Below are positions 1 to 13,446 of a stretch of DNA of 64,000 nucleotides, one piece after another. Source of the stretch: Archilochus colubris (lineage: Eukaryota; Chordata; Aves; Apodiformes; Trochilidae). The stretch spans positions 95,491,115-95,555,114 of the forward strand of contig CM041085.1 of NCBI GenBank assembly GCA_023079485.1, in the 5' to 3' direction. Under the pieces are notes generated by a model. The model was not told the origin of the DNA. It made no database searches and saw nothing but the letters and a program-made list of their open reading frames with translations. Numbering within the stretch: position 1 is the first letter of the stretch; every line of letters starts with the position of its first letter. The translations under genes and the position numbers were made by a program.

Positions 1-3000
1 TTCAGCTACCAGTTACATAAACTGTTTAGCTGTTTTGACCTTCAGTGTAAATGAAAACACCTAGCAGGATGCTACCAACCTGCTACAAACTGCCTTGTGC
101 AAACTACCTTGCAAGAGTTGGAAGCTTTCTTGGATTTTCCTCTGTTTCCCTTTTGTTCTCCAACAGAGGATTTTGGAGGTATGGCTAAGCAGTTATATGA
201 CAACAGCCAATCACTTTATTCTATAAAATTTAGTCCCATGTTTTCACTGGTGAGAATCCTGTACACTTGCTCTAGGTGTTCTGGACCTTCTCCCCTCCAG
301 CAGGGATACCTGCTCGAGTTGTTACTCCTCAAGAGGTTGAAAGCAAAGGGATACCCAGCCATAGCCATACAAGAGTAGGAAGTATCAAATCCCTGTATAT
401 GAATTCTTAACCTCAAGACTTTAGGATCCTTTCAAAAACTGCAATCATTGTATTATCATATTGCCTATAGGTATTATTGTTCTAGAACAACTATAAGACC
501 TACTGATAAGTAATTTGTGAGTACTCAGTTAGCCTTGTGTAACAGTTACCCAGATATTCGATTATCTGTATATCTTATTGTCAAGACACCTTTTTCTTTG
601 TTACCCTAACAACTTGTTTTGCTATCCAAATATCCTAACACTCAAAATCTGATCTACACCTTCTTAGTCTAGCTTTTAAGATCATTTGTTATGTACAGTA
701 AATCTTGCTTTATACATACACATCTTTTCTGCTATCTTGCCCTGCATGGGACATAATCTTAATGCAAAAAAAAAAAATAAAATAAAAACAGTTGAATATT
801 TTTTCTTGTGGACTTCTGGGAGTCAAGATGATTTCCACAATAAATGGGATTGTGGGCACCAGTCCAAGAAAGCAAAAAGTTGGAAAGGAAGCATAATCAA
901 GCATGTGTCCTGTCTCCACCACAACAAGCCTTATTGCATTATATTCCACTCAAAAGCAATTTAATAATGATAATAAATTACACTGACTTCCGACTTGATG
1001 TTATAGGACTATGTAGCACAATGTACTATTCAATCTTTTAAAACAGCATTCAGAGAGAAAGAACTGAAAGCCATTTATCTTCAGTGAGAAATCTAGACAT
1101 AAAGGTGCATTTACTTTTTCAAAAATCGAGCAAAATTTGAGTCACTTAGGCTGTAACAATACTCAGAAATAAGCTAGGTCCATTACCTGACCCTTTGGCC
1201 AACTGGACTGTATGACTAAACTTTCTTATCCTATGGAGAGGGTGGCTGCATCCCACAGGGTCTGTCACTGAATGATGCTTGGGCATTATCTAGAAGAGAG
1301 CCAGGTGGCCCAGGCTGAGAGCGGGCGGGGGTCAGGCTGGCAGTGCAAGTGGTTTGACAGAGGTGGTGATCAGATGGCAGGGGTTGGGCACATACCCTGC
1401 TTCTGCCATCTGTGAAAAGCAGCAGCGGTCAGACTCTGCCCTTCTTTTGTATTCCCACTTGGAGTAAAATATACTCCTTTCCAAGGGTAGCTTAAATGAA
1501 ATGATTTAAGAATTTTAATGCTTCTGTTAAATCAGTTACATCCACCTACTTGTATGTTGTTAAATGAAATTATTATTCAGGTACAAATGTGCATTTTTAT
1601 TGTTCATGAATTTTTAATGTTCCATTTGCTGAATCTTTGAGCAACACAAGCCAACAAAACAGGGGCTTACTTTTGTCAAAGTAGAAAATAAATTTAAATG
1701 GGAAAAACTCCTTGCAAACGTGTCTGGTAAAACTCAGAGGAGAAACATACACACAAGTCAAAGGCCTAAGTGAGGGCTTTTCTAATTTTCATTTTATCAT
1801 ACTCAGGATACTGATAGAAAACTAGGCTTATTCTTATGAAACCCTCTTACATACATTTTGCAGCCAATGCAAGTTTTCATACTGACATAATTTTTGATAT
1901 TCAATTTTTTATACAAGTTTACGGGTGCTATATCAGATCCCAACCCTGATCTATCATGTCCATCCGAGCAGGGGACTAAAAGAATAAAAAGCCCCAATTT
2001 ATACTCCTCCATTAGCTCTCTCCATCCTGGTAAGCAAGGTAAATGGCCAGCTAATGCATCTGACATCTTGAATTATGTAATTTCTCATAACACATGCCAG
2101 AAACACTGGCATGTATTATGTACATGTAACACATGCTATACATGCAGGAATGCTGTTCAAAACGTTGGCTTCTGGATCAGCAGAGACATGAGTGGCACAA
2201 AGGGTACTCAATGCAGTGGGATTACTGAGCTGTGCCTGAGGAGGATGGAAGGCTCCATAACCAGCACCCCTTGCTACATCCTTTAGAGAAACCCACCAGA
2301 CATAAAGGGTAACCACAGTGACAGGGAGACAGAGACATTGTGAGGAGGTGGCTACTGATGAAACCACAGGTTTAGGATCAGTACTATGTATTCTTGTCAG
2401 CTGAGAAATTTTCTTTCTCCTTATTGGCTGCTGAAATTTGCAGATTTTTTGGGAGAAAGACATGCAAGAACCAAAATGGTTGTCACATTTCTGCCTGAAG
2501 TTCACCAGAAAAAAATGTCTGTTAGGCTAGCAGATTTGAGGTGCTGCCCCTCAACTTAAGGGAAAAATAAGAATTTAAAGATATCTGTCAGCAGCAGTAC
2601 TAGAGCAGTGTTTGCAACACATTCTCAGCAGAGGCCCTAATAATATTTCACAGAAGAACAAAAAGCTTCCTCCTTTTCTGACTGCAGTTAGTGGTAACTA
2701 TGCCAGTAAATCCTTTGGGATGACAAATAGAAACAGCTGTCAACCTCAGAATACTGCAGCAGCCTCACACCCCTGTTTTAATCAATATTCTGAGTGATAC
2801 ATTTTACAATACATGGAAAACTGACAGAAGACACACCATTTGGTATTGACCTACTAGCAGCCACCTTCCTTCAGGATTTAACAGATCAGGAAGACTTCTA
2901 TTCTCAAAACAATTTTTTTGTTTTAATACATATGTCTAGATGCTTCTGGATCTGTTCATATGCTCTTGGGGTCTAGGGGAGACACTGAGACCTTCCACTC

Positions 3001-5099
3001 ACCGGAAAATTTGTGCTGTTCTACATTCATGTGGGAAAGGTCCAACCATAAATACAACACATTTCATTTGGCCTAAGTACTTCGAAAGTTGGAACCGTCT
3101 CTGAGAAAAAACTTTGGTTTATGGTACTACCAGGGATATGACATAGTCTCCAAAACAGGAGGGCTGCATTCAAATTGTCTTCTGGGAATAACCCCCAGCT
3201 GACTTCAATGCCCAGAACATGGCCAGGCAGTGGCTGGGACAGTGCTAATAGACACAGGTGATAGGTCTGCTGGAGATCACTCCAAAACCTTCTCAGTGTA
3301 CAGGGTCAGGTTTCTATAATCAGGTCTGTGTTCTGAAAATATTTAGATTACCATCAGCAAGACAGCCAGTCGACAGACACTAGATCATTCTCTCTTACCA
3401 CATCTTATCCTTTTGGATAAGATGCCCTTTTGCAGGACCCACAGCTTTCAGAGCCATTTAAGAGGAAAAAAAGGGCTGGAGTATTCATATTGTATGTCTC
3501 TACCTACCAGGGTTGAGAAATTATGGGTTCCTGATCATGAACAATCCAATCCCACTTTCATATACTCACAAGCTGAGAATCAACCACCTCTTTTGTTTAC
3601 CTGGGACTTCTACAAATTCAGACTGAACCAGTTGATCTATCCAGTGTACCTCAAACCCAAGATTCAGCCCAGATACAATGACTGAGGATATAAAAAAGTA
3701 AAACATTGCTTCCAATAACTTGACATTAGAAGCTCATCTTTTCACCTCTGGAAATCAGCCAGGTACAGGTCTGCCAGCAGTGCTTATGTTATAAGTCATG
3801 TTTTCATAATTGGAACCAATACCGTAGCAAATGCTTCAGATTTATGTTCAGAATTTGGCTCAGTGGTCTAAACATAGGTGTCTGGCAACCTTCGAGATGC
3901 CATAATGTAAGCTGCCTGGATTTTGGTTGCCTATCAAGAGCAGATAGGCAGAAAGGCCAGCCTTTCTTCATGGTATCTCATCCATCTCAGAGCAGCTCGT
4001 GGTACTGAAGCCTCTGTGCATCTAAATTGAAACTACAGAGATGTGTGAGTGAGCTATATGAACCAATATAGTTGTATACTGTTCTCTTCAGTAATAGTGA
4101 AAGAGGACAGTTTTCTTCCAGACTGCAAGATAAATAATTCAATTTAATTAAGCCAAACAGATTTTTGCCTTAGGTTATTGTTTTATTTTGGGGTTCTTTT
4201 GATTTTTGTTTTGTTTTGTCATTTTATTTTATGAAAAGTTGAGTCACTATGGTATGCTATACATGGTATCACCTACAGAACAATAAACAACCTTTGGCCA
4301 TAGGTTTCACCCTTAATTTCTTCATTTTATGTATTTCTCCTAGGCAAAGCCACCAATTTTCTAAGCCTTGAGAAGCACTCAGTCACGTTAAAAGAAACTG
4401 CAGATTTAAAATCAGGTTTCCACTTTGAAACTGCCTTCAGAAATATACTTGCAGTTCACTTTTAAAATTATATATTGAAAGGATAACAAAGAGAGAAAAA
4501 AACCAAAGATTTAATGGAATACATATATAACTACATATTTACTCATAGTTTTAATATTTACTTTAGTCATTTAGTAGGCCATACTGTAAGTAGTGTGAGT
4601 GAAAAAAAAATCCAGTCAAACCAATGCCTACACAATGTGATCACATGAGTATGAAACAGTATAACTGATATATAAAACATTGTACTGATAAAAAGGATGT
4701 AAGATGTCCAATATATATATAGTTATGTATTTGTTATAATATCTAGTGTAGAGTGTATTTTCTCCTTCAGAGAAAGCAATGAAATAAAAGTTATAATATA
4801 AATCAATCCTTTTAGAGAAGTATTCAGAATTCTAAAGTTTTGATAAAAATATGGATATCTTCCCTTTAGAAAACACAATAGACTCTCTGAAGTAGTGGAT
4901 TTGTTACATGGATGGCAAATTTTCTTTGTGTAATAACAGGAAATTGTAGCTAATTAAAAACAAAGACAGAAGTTAGTTTTTTAACTGCAGTATCGTATTT
5001 TCTCACAGATACTGACAGCTACCAGTAGGACAAAAAGAAAAATTACCCAAGTTATGGCAACTTTCATAAAGGTATATAACATGATATAATGAAACTTAC
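1..5099 (-). other. DLGAP2: DLGAP2 intron, 5' part (continues left of the window)
   Basis: This is intron following the 212-bp exon, with its donor at 5099. It is AT-rich. Open frames of up to 130 codons (for example around 1894-2505) lie in conflicting frames on both strands and match no family I know. A more GC-rich patch lies at about 1225-1435, and T/G-rich low-complexity DNA at about 4160-4235. I see no CR1, RNA gene or further DLGAP2 exon. Confidence 0.8.
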
Positions 5100-5311
5100 T
5101 TTTGATGATCTCCCAGTGGTCTTTGCCCAATGGATTTTAATAAAGACTCTGGTCGAACTGTTAATTTTGGTGATGTCTTGGGGCTAGTATCAGAGTCTCC
5201 ACTTTCCTCATCTCCCATGGCCTTAATATAGCTCCCACTTCTCATTCTTCTGCAGGGGATCTCTTCATCTTTCCCACCAGCTGGGTATCCTCCCCATTCA
5301 TCCTGAGGTAC
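5100..5311 (-). CDS. DLGAP2: DLGAP2 coding exon with first GK-binding repeat (212 bp)
   Basis: This exon follows the large exon in phase 0 (CHYLQ|VPQDEW). The acceptor is CCATTAG|GTACCT (AG at 5313-5312) and the donor CAAAA|GTAAGT (GT at 5099-5098). It encodes 70 codons plus two bases, residues 335-404 counted from the Met at 22044. RRMRSGSYIKAMGDE (355-369) is the Arg/Ser/Tyr motif repeated in SAPAP proteins. In the family these repeats bind the guanylate-kinase domain of PSD-95/DLG proteins, and phosphorylation of the serine strengthens binding. A Ser/Asp-rich linker follows (EESGDSDTSPKTSPK), then PESLLKSIGQRPLGDHQ, a segment I recall as typical of DLGAP2 rather than other members. The exon ends with two bases of a split codon, so the frame must continue in an exon left of this window. 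The remaining repeats, the dynein-light-chain sites and the C-terminal SHANK-binding end are not present here. Confidence 0.96.
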
Positions 5312-8300
5312 CTAATGGAGACCATAAACACACAGACTAAATGTGTTTTATTATTTTCATATATTTAAATACTTCCTTGAATTTTCATTTTACCAAGTCA
5401 TAATTTTTTCATTCTTCAGAAAAAGATCACTTAGAAATTCCTGAGGTTCCCAAATGATTTGTCGATTCAATTCCAACTGTAAGATTGGAAATTTTCAGTT
5501 TATACATGTTGGAACCTAAGGAACAATCAAGTCATGGTTTCTAAATTTCAGGAAATGGCTTAGCTCCTAAAAACCTGCATTCAGATTTTCAGCTGATAAC
5601 CAGTAAGTTGATCAGGTGTCTAAGACCTAAAACTTATGGAAAGTGGAGCACTTCAGAATCTTTTACGAGCACTGCTTATAGGAGGATTTGATGAATGCTT
5701 TTGATGAAGGTAAGTGAAGTATTAAACTAAGCTAGGCTATGATTTTGGCATAAATGGATATGATTCTGAATTAGAGCAAACTTGGGTAAAAAACCCTAAA
5801 TGTGGCAATTTGTCTTTTTCTCTTACTTAGAAACTGAAAAATAATTCCTGTGACATATCAGGAACTTAGCCAGTTAATTAACACATGTGTTTGAGACTGC
5901 TTTCATGGAGATGAGGTGGTCTTACTATTTGAAAGACTGGTAGCCAGGTAGCACACAGCTGGTGGATAGATATCTGTCTGTACCACAAATTGGCAGAGAA
6001 CTGTGCAGGAGTAGATTTACCAGTCCAAAGTGAAATCAGCCATGTTTTAAGACCGATAAACTCAGCAAGCCTGTTCTCTGCCAGTACTGCTGATTCTTTG
6101 CTTTTTGTTTAATCTTCTAAGGTGCTGAGTCCTCTGGTTTTAATCCAGAAACACACTTAAGCTTTTACTTAGCTTAAAGGATATAAGCAGCTCTCTGGAA
6201 TCCATTATAATGACTCATGGTTAAAAAGAAGGATGGTATAGAATACATCAGTAGACCAGGTCTGATGACCTGCTGCACTTGGCAGCATCAAATCCTACAT
6301 AAACTTAATGATGTCATATACATTGAACAGTACAATGGCATTATTTATCAATCTGAACTTCCAGTTAAACATATATCAAGGAGTTTCCACAAAGCAAGAT
6401 GTGTAAAATTCTTTCAAGTCAAACATTTGAGACTTTCTACAGACAGAAGTCATTGAGAAACTGAGCAAATTTTCCCATTGGGTCCAGCACTCCTGGAGAC
6501 TGGATTAAAATGACTGACATGGTCTGCCTGTCATCCTCAGTGCCCTTTCAAGATACATGAATTAGCCACACACCAGGGGAACAGACTTTGAGTCCCAAAC
6601 AGGGATTAAAGGGGAAATGAAGTTTTAAAACAAGATGAACAAGTAGAGATATTAAATTAAAGAAACAAGATCAGGAGGGGAAAAAGACAGACTGAGGATA
6701 AATTCAGTTTTCATTCTAGACATGAAACAGATGGCACTGATCAGAAAAATGTTGTATACAAATATTAGAGAAAAAATAAGAGTTATGTTGTTATAGAAAT
6801 AGGACAGATCATGAACATAAATGGGTGGGATCATGCGAAGAAACGAACTTTGTCCATTATTCAGCTTTAGATGATGACTGAAAAGGTAGCATGAAAAATC
6901 TTCCCAAACTTGAAACCTGTAAATGTGATACATCATCCTCGTTTATTTTCTAAGACTTAGTATGTATGAGATTAATGTCAGAATAAAGTTTTTGGACATT
7001 CTAGAAGACCGAAAAGGTATTTACACACCATGATGCTTGTAATACCAGGCTTGTAAAATGCAGACAAAAATATATTTTCTTAAGATTTTTTTTATTTACA
7101 GCTGGCAGCACTATTAACTGTCATATAAATACACTCTCTCTTTTAACTCAACTTTATTACTCCTATGTTAACATAGTTAAAACAAAATCCAAATGATGAA
7201 AAAGCATTAATTGGCATATACATGGGCCCCCTGCAAGCTATTTTGTTCAGTTTTCTGTACTAAGGCTGAGCTATTCTGTTCAAACTTCATATTATTTTTT
7301 AAAAAAAACTCATAACTTTTCCGTAGAACAATTATTTTAGCTTGAAATTCCTTTCCTTCATTTCAATTTGAAGATAATTAAATAGAAAGCTTAAATAGAC
7401 ATTGATCAATTATCTTTTACTTACTCAAATGCAAAAAATTATTAGTTTCTCAGCTTTCTTTTGCTTGAAATTCCATCTTCAAAGAACTAGATAAGGACTG
7501 GATTTAAATGAGTAAATATAGGCTTATTTGTTGATCGAAGTTGAAATCTTACTTTATAAGACAACTGATTTTTTTTAATATTAAAGTGTCTAAAAATTTA
7601 AGGTTTTTACTGTGATAAGGAGCTTTATGAGGAAAAATCTTACAGCTGTATGCCTTACTATTTTTGTTGATTACATTTCTTTTGCTTCCTGAAATCATAA
7701 GTTAATGGAAATAATGTAAAAGCTAAAAAGTAAAGAGACCCCACTCCATTTGTGTTTCTGATTTACTCACTGTACACAGTAATATTCTAAGTACCCCTTT
7801 CTAATCTGGATAATCTATTTACTATCACAGAAGCCTCTATAATTGAAAAAAGCATTATTCATAATTAAAATGTGTGCATTTTTTTCACCCTTGAGCCATT
7901 CAAAGGAGTAGAATACAATGAACACAGGGAAAAGGCTTCTGGAGTCTGGCAAGCATTTTGACAATGTGTTCTCTCAGAAGATTTCATGTAGAGCCTAGGA
8001 AAACAGCTGGAGTCCTTTTGCTGCCTTCAAAAGCCAATGAAAGGGCCATTAACATTGTTTTTCCTCATGGACTGAGATCAGAAGCAAAATTTGAGTCCCA
8101 GTTTGTCCTGGTTCATCATTTACTTTAGCCAACAGGTTAAATACTTGGAAAAATCTTTCCAAATCCAGGCCACCTCAGATCCCAATGTGGCTTTAGAGAA
8201 AAGCACAGGTATTATACTAGTGCAAGAAAGATTTTTAGTAAGAAATATTAACAAAAATATTTAACAGCATGTGTAAGGGTCATTAAACGTACATTTTCCA

Positions 8301-9817
8301 AAACATGAAAAGGCCTTTGCAGATTGCAGAAATGCTTTCTTACAATAGTTACCAGCTTCTGAAATTCCCATCTGCAGGGCTTGCAGCTGCTAATTTGGAA
8401 TAATTACCCTAATTATCCACTTGCATATACTGATGAGTGCTGATATTTATAATGTTTAAAATGGCCTACCTCCTGTTCTAGATGTTAACATGGATTCTTG
8501 TATATTCAGTTTCTGTCCACAAAGGAGTTAGACTGCATATTACCATATGAATTTCCTTTTGTAAGAACAATGCACTGACAAGGTCTGGATCTTTTCATTT
8601 AATTTTGTTACCAGCTGCTGCTTTGGTTATAGCTACTACAGACAATTATGAGTCTCATGATTTTCATGCACTGTTGCTGTGAGAGGAACAAGCAGTTTCA
8701 GTAAACTTGCGAACTTTTAGTTTTCTGCTGATGATTTGATGTGATATATTAGCCACAGAGGGCCAATTTCATTAAGGCACCTGATACCTAAAACTTACTA
8801 CATTTTATGGAGTTGATCCTGAAATGTAAGTAGGATGTAAAAATTCCCTATAAATGCCATTTAGGAGAGTTACCTCCTTCAGAGTCGCATCCAAAAAGAA
8901 CCACAAGGTCCCTTTAAGTAGAAAAAAAAAGCAAGGTATGAAGAATAAGCTCAAACCCTTTTTCCTTTCTTTGGTTTATTGTATCTGATTACAGGCAGCA
9001 AAAAGGCCCTTCTATCATTTCCTATTCATAGCCTAAAACCATCTCCTGAAGAAGAAATTCAAATATTGTTTTTCCAAACTAGTGAGCAGCCTTATTCCTC
9101 CTTTCATGACAAAACAGCTGTGGAAATGGGAGACACTGCTGCTCATCTTCCAATCAATAATGGTTGGAGTGCTTGGGAAGAAGATTTAGGGTTGACAAAT
9201 AAACTGCCATGCTCTCCTTCTCTTTTTATAACTGATGGCTTTTTCATGAAACACAGACTGTCTGGGGACTGCTGGATAGTAGAGAAAGAAAGTGTGTGCT
9301 GCAGCCTCATGTCCAGACAATTACCTGCAATGAGGACTCGGTTAGAGCCCTTGGATCAAACACTTGCATGAATTAATATGAAAGGGTGCTTGGATAAAAC
9401 TTACGGAGCATCTTAAAAAAGCAAGAAATGCCTTTGCTCCAAACTGCCTTACAGCCTGCTGCTCAGAATGCAATTTGAAGAATTGAGACAGTGGAGGTTT
9501 GACCATGTGTGGGCTAAGGAAGAAACTGAACTCACCTCTTCCTAGGAAGTATTCTATAAAATTTGTTACTGTGAAAATAAGGTCCCTTGTTTTAGAAAAA
9601 AAGAAGTTACTTTTTGGGTGTGGTGTTAGGAGTCCTTTGGACTGGGTTTCTTAGTTGTGCTCAGATTGGACCTGTCAGAAAAAAAGGATTTTGGAACCCT
9701 GACTAGACTTCTGCAGCCCCCTGCTTCTGAGAGTGCACAAATCCTACATGTAAGCAACAGCATGTTGTCAGAGAAAATTTGGGATGAATTGACCAAACCT
9801 CTGGAACAAACTAAGAA

Positions 9818-10029
9818 GCATGGAATTACTGAGCTTGGAAGGGACTCTGGAGATCTCCAAGCCAACTTCCTGCTAAAAGTAGGGCCAGGTACAACAAATT
9901 GCTCGGGACTGTGCCCCGTGGGTTTTGAATGTTTCCAAAGATGGAGACTAAAGCCTCTGTAGGCAACCTCTGTAGGCAACCTTTCCAACGTTTGATGAAT
10001 CATGGGAAAGATATGTTCCCTTCTTTCTA
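9818..10029 (-). mobile_element. CR1 LINE 3' fragment, older copy
   Basis: Read on the plus strand, the segment carries the reverse complement of a CR1 3' end: GGAAGGGACTCTGGAGATC, then a GGGTTTTGAATGTTTCCA block followed by GATGGAGACT. It is diverged and truncated. A perfect 13-bp tandem duplication (cctctgtaggcaa twice, 9954-9979) lies inside it. It abuts the younger CR1 at 10030, which may have inserted into it. The open frames on both strands here (9626-10003) are not genes. Confidence 0.75.
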
Positions 10030-10565
10030 ATCATAGAATCATAGAATTGGCTGGGTTGGAAGGGACCTCAGAGATCATCGAGTCCAACCCTTGAACCACC
10101 GTTGCGGTTGCACTGAGTACCACATCCAGTCTCTTTTTAAATATCTCCACTTCCACAATATCCACTACTTCCCTGGGCAGCCCATTCCAATGCTGGATCA
10201 CCCTCTCCGTAAAGAAATTCTTTCTAATATCTAACCTAAATTTCCCCTGGCACAACTTAAGACCATGCCCTCTTGTCTTGTTGAAAGTCATCTGGGAAGA
10301 GACCAACCCCCACCTGGCTACAACCTCCTTTCAGGGAGTTGTAGAGAGCGATGAGGTCTCCTCTGAGCCGCCTCTTCTTCAGGCTGAACAGCCCCAGTTC
10401 CCTCAGCCTCTCCTCATAGGGTCTGTGCTCGAGTCCCTTCACCAGCCTGGTTGCCCTCCTTTGGACCTGCTCTAGCACCTCGATATCCTTCCTGAACTGA
10501 GGGGTCCAGAACTGGACACAGTACTCAAGGTGTGGCCTCACCAGCGCTGAGTACAGGGGCAGAAG
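10030..10565 (-). mobile_element. CR1 LINE, 5'-truncated copy, younger subfamily
   Basis: The left edge is the CR1 3' terminus: two TCATAGAA-type octamers followed by GGCTGGGTTGGAAGGGACC. On the minus strand the end of the CR1 second open frame is readable in two overlapping frames: [20 protein letters not shown], then [20 protein letters not shown], and later [18 protein letters not shown]. The frame change near 10260-10300 shows that the copy is dead. The 3' end closely matches the CR1 at 47686, so both belong to the same subfamily. This copy lacks about 10 bp (tagactatgg) present in the other. Confidence 0.92.
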
Positions 10566-10703
10566 ATAGGTAATCTAGGATCCCATTCAGACACTAGTGT
10601 TATCGGTGTGAATACCTTACCATGTACCTAAGAAATACATATGTCAAAACTAGAAGAACCAACGAAATATTAATTCTTCTGGACTTTGATCACTGTTAAT
10701 TCA

Positions 10704-10738
10704 AGGTTGTTTGTTTTTTTTTTTTGTTTTTTTTTTTT
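10704..10738 (+). repeat. T-rich low-complexity run
   Basis: Two long T runs are separated by a G, just right of the CR1 copy. On the minus strand it reads as poly-A. Confidence 0.8.
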
Positions 10739-10949
10739 AATATCAGTTAAGGATTTAGCTACAGAAGTCAAACTAGCAACAGCCACTGGCAACTCAAAAC
10801 AGATCTGTTCCTGTTGTTCTACTCACTTCTATGGCATCTGGTCCCAATTTTAAAGGTGTTCCATCACTAAACTGCTGTTCTGCTTAAAATCTGGCATGTC
10901 ACTTTACTATCTAAAAGGAAACACTTCTAAACATAATACTTCATTTGAG

Positions 10950-11065
10950 AGAGCTGACTACCCTCCTTATTTCTAATTCTCAAAGGTTAAAATGAGGATT
11001 ACCTACCTTATAGGAGTCATGTGAAATTTAATTGTCATGCAAATGTAAAATGCACTGGAATATTC
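10950..11065 (+). repeat. MIR-like ancient SINE remnant
   Basis: The segment AAAATGAGGATTACCTACC followed by TTATAGGAGTCATGTGAAAT resembles the MIR/L2 tail consensus (AAAATGAGGATAATAATACC then CTACCTCATAGG). This is a judgement by eye on a short, diverged match. Confidence 0.45.
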
Positions 11066-12570
11066 ATTATTACTTATCTTATTTTTGTAATATAAATTTC
11101 ATATTTTACTGGAAGCAGAATCTGTCTGTGCATGTAATTAGATTGCAGATGATATGAAGAAGTGTAAAATATGAAACACTATGTAGCAGATATGTAATTA
11201 TTGTAATTTTATGCTTTCTCAGCCTGGTCAAGAAGGTGACCCTCCCTCCCCCTCAAAAAAAAACAAAACAAAAGAAAAGTAAAAAGGGCACAATGTGAAA
11301 TGGTGGTAGATTTTCTTTTAAATAATGATTTCACAAAGGAGTCTCAGAAAAGCAGCCTTTGTGCACACCTGTGAGTAGATGAAGATATATTACAGTCTTG
11401 CAAGGAAGACAGAATTGCTTTTTAGCATGGCAGAAATTTTCCCTGATATTAGAATGGAATGTAGGAGCTAGATTCCCTGTGTTTTCAAAAATTTTGCTGA
11501 AAGGTTAAAGACCTAACCTGGGCTGAATCTTGCCACTCACTGCAGGTGAAGGGGAGTAAGGAATATACCTTCCAGCTGCAATGTCTGACTGGCAGGGCAG
11601 CAGACAAGGCCCAGGGGACTACAATATCATCACCTGAAGCTAACTACAAGTTATCCTGCCACAGTTTTGGGGAGAGGTAGATTGAATTGCCTGAACCACA
11701 TTTGAAGGGTGGCATGAGGCGAAGTCTCTGCACAGCACAATGAAGAAAACCAGCCTGGTTTTGACTGATGAAGTTGTGGGAAACAAGAGTCTCTGAGTTC
11801 ATAAGCTAAGTGCTCACATAGCATCACCTCCAGCCCTGTGACCTTGCTGCATCATGTCCAATGCTCCTGCAGGCAGATGGAGCCTTGTGCAGACATCACA
11901 GGCATCTATTCTATCCTCTTCTAGCCACTTTCAGAAATGGGAAAATAAAATATCATCAGCCCCTTCAGCCCAAACTCTCAACACCGCATGACCTATCAGC
12001 CAAAATCACCTGTATGCCCCTCTGGAAATATCTTTGCCTTTACCACTGCAGACACTAAGAGAAATTCAGTGTTGTCTCCCTGTGATTATCTGTGTAAGTA
12101 GGGCAAGCCCCACAGACTTGGGGTCAGAGAAGTATAGAGTAAGAGACAAAAATGCCCTTAAAGGAAGAAAAAGAGAAGTGCACCCAATCTGCTCAGAATG
12201 CACAGTACCTCATAAAAACTGCACAGACTGCAGATGTAGGAAGGTCCAGCACTGCAAAGCTGTTATAAAGCTAGGTAAAGGCAATATACCCAGATCTGAC
12301 CCAAAAAGAGGTCTGTAGAAAACAGTGTCTTCATTAATATAAGCAGAAAATTATTTTATTTCTATTTGTTATAGAAGCACTACAGAAAAATACAGTGCAT
12401 GCAAAACAGAAAACATGTCTTTTAAAGACTATATTAAACATATTTGCTGCTCATTGATTTTTCTAATTTTAACTAATGATTGACAGTTTTTAACAGTTAA
12501 CTCCAGATGACTCCAATTACTTAGCTTACAGAGTCAAATGAGGAGTTTTTTGCTGCCTAGTTACTAGGTA

Positions 12571-13126
12571 GTGCTTAACTATAATACTCGTGAAAAAATT
12601 GGTTCCCCTATTACCCAAGCTATTCATGGGTGTAATACTTGTGCTGCCATTAAACAGGTCAGAAGATTAAAAGCTTTCTGGTGGAGAAGAAACTGGCTTA
12701 AATATCATTATGGAGAGGCCTGGCAGACTGATTACACCACACTCCCTCACACTTGCTGGGGTAAGAGCTACGTGATTACAATGGCAGAAGCACCATATGG
12801 CTGGAAACATCCCGTGTCTCATGCCACTGCCTGTAATACTTCTCTGGGCCTCAAAAGGCAAACTTTAGGGCAGCATGAGACCCCAGAGAGGACTGAGTCA
12901 GGCAATGGGACTCATTTCAAAAACAACCTAATGGTTATTGGGTCCAAAGAGCACAGTAGAGTGGATCTATCAAACCCCTTGTCACGCACCAGCCTCCAGA
13001 AAGACTGAACGGCATAATGACTTGCTAAAAACCACCCTGAAAGCAATGGGTAATGGAACTTCCAGAAACTGGGACAAACATTTAGGACAAGCCACCTGGC
13101 TAGTTAATACTGGATCAATCAGTTGA
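12571..13126 (+). pseudogene. Broken retroviral integrase (pol 3' end)
   Basis: Two overlapping frames (12571-13008 and 12938-13126) together cover an integrase. Visible are the CNTC part of the zinc-binding end (12631-12642), the first catalytic Asp in WQTDY (codon at 12730), a TPERTESGNGTHF segment, and a HAPAS...TERHN segment carrying the catalytic Glu (codon at 13007). The second catalytic Asp position reads Gly (codon at 12901). The reading frame shifts once, at about 12940-12970, and the second frame ends in a stop at 13124-13126. The Asp-to-Glu spacing is 35 residues once the shift is taken into account, as expected for the family. The protein cannot be functional. Confidence 0.85.
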
Positions 13127-13446
13127 GTGGATCTGTCCTGTAAGATTTTTTACATAGAGTGGAAGAGGACAAAGTCCCTGTCCTGTGTGAAAGGAACTTG
13201 TTGAGAACAGCAGTGTGGATTTCTTCACCACTGGGCAAAGTCAAACCCCTCTGTGGGGTTGTCCCTGCTCAACACACAGGACACGCGTGGGGGGTGGTGC
13301 AGGACAGGTGATGCCCAGTGGGTACCACGGAGACATTCGACTGTGTCCACGAAAACTTACGTTCAAATTGTATAATGTACCTTTTTTAATATATATATGT
13401 ATAACGTGTATAGTTACGGAAGCATATGGTGATGAATAAGGTGGAT

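Noticed and set aside
1803..2505. Overlapping 87-130 codon frames on both strands
   Set aside because: They conflict with each other, show no known domain and have no exon-like conservation signal that I can see.
8979..9371. 130-codon plus-strand open frame
   Set aside because: Unrecognised protein in an intron, with no start context, domain or repeat origin; expected by chance in 64 kb.
9626..10003. 125- and 101-codon frames on opposite strands
   Set aside because: They overlap a CR1 3' fragment and do not match any protein.
12034..12318. 94-codon frame with several Cys (CSEC...CTDCRC), considered as a zinc-finger or gag nucleocapsid upstream of the integrase
   Set aside because: The Cys/His spacing does not fit the retroviral CCHC knuckle, and no neighbouring gag or pol sequence joins it to the integrase.
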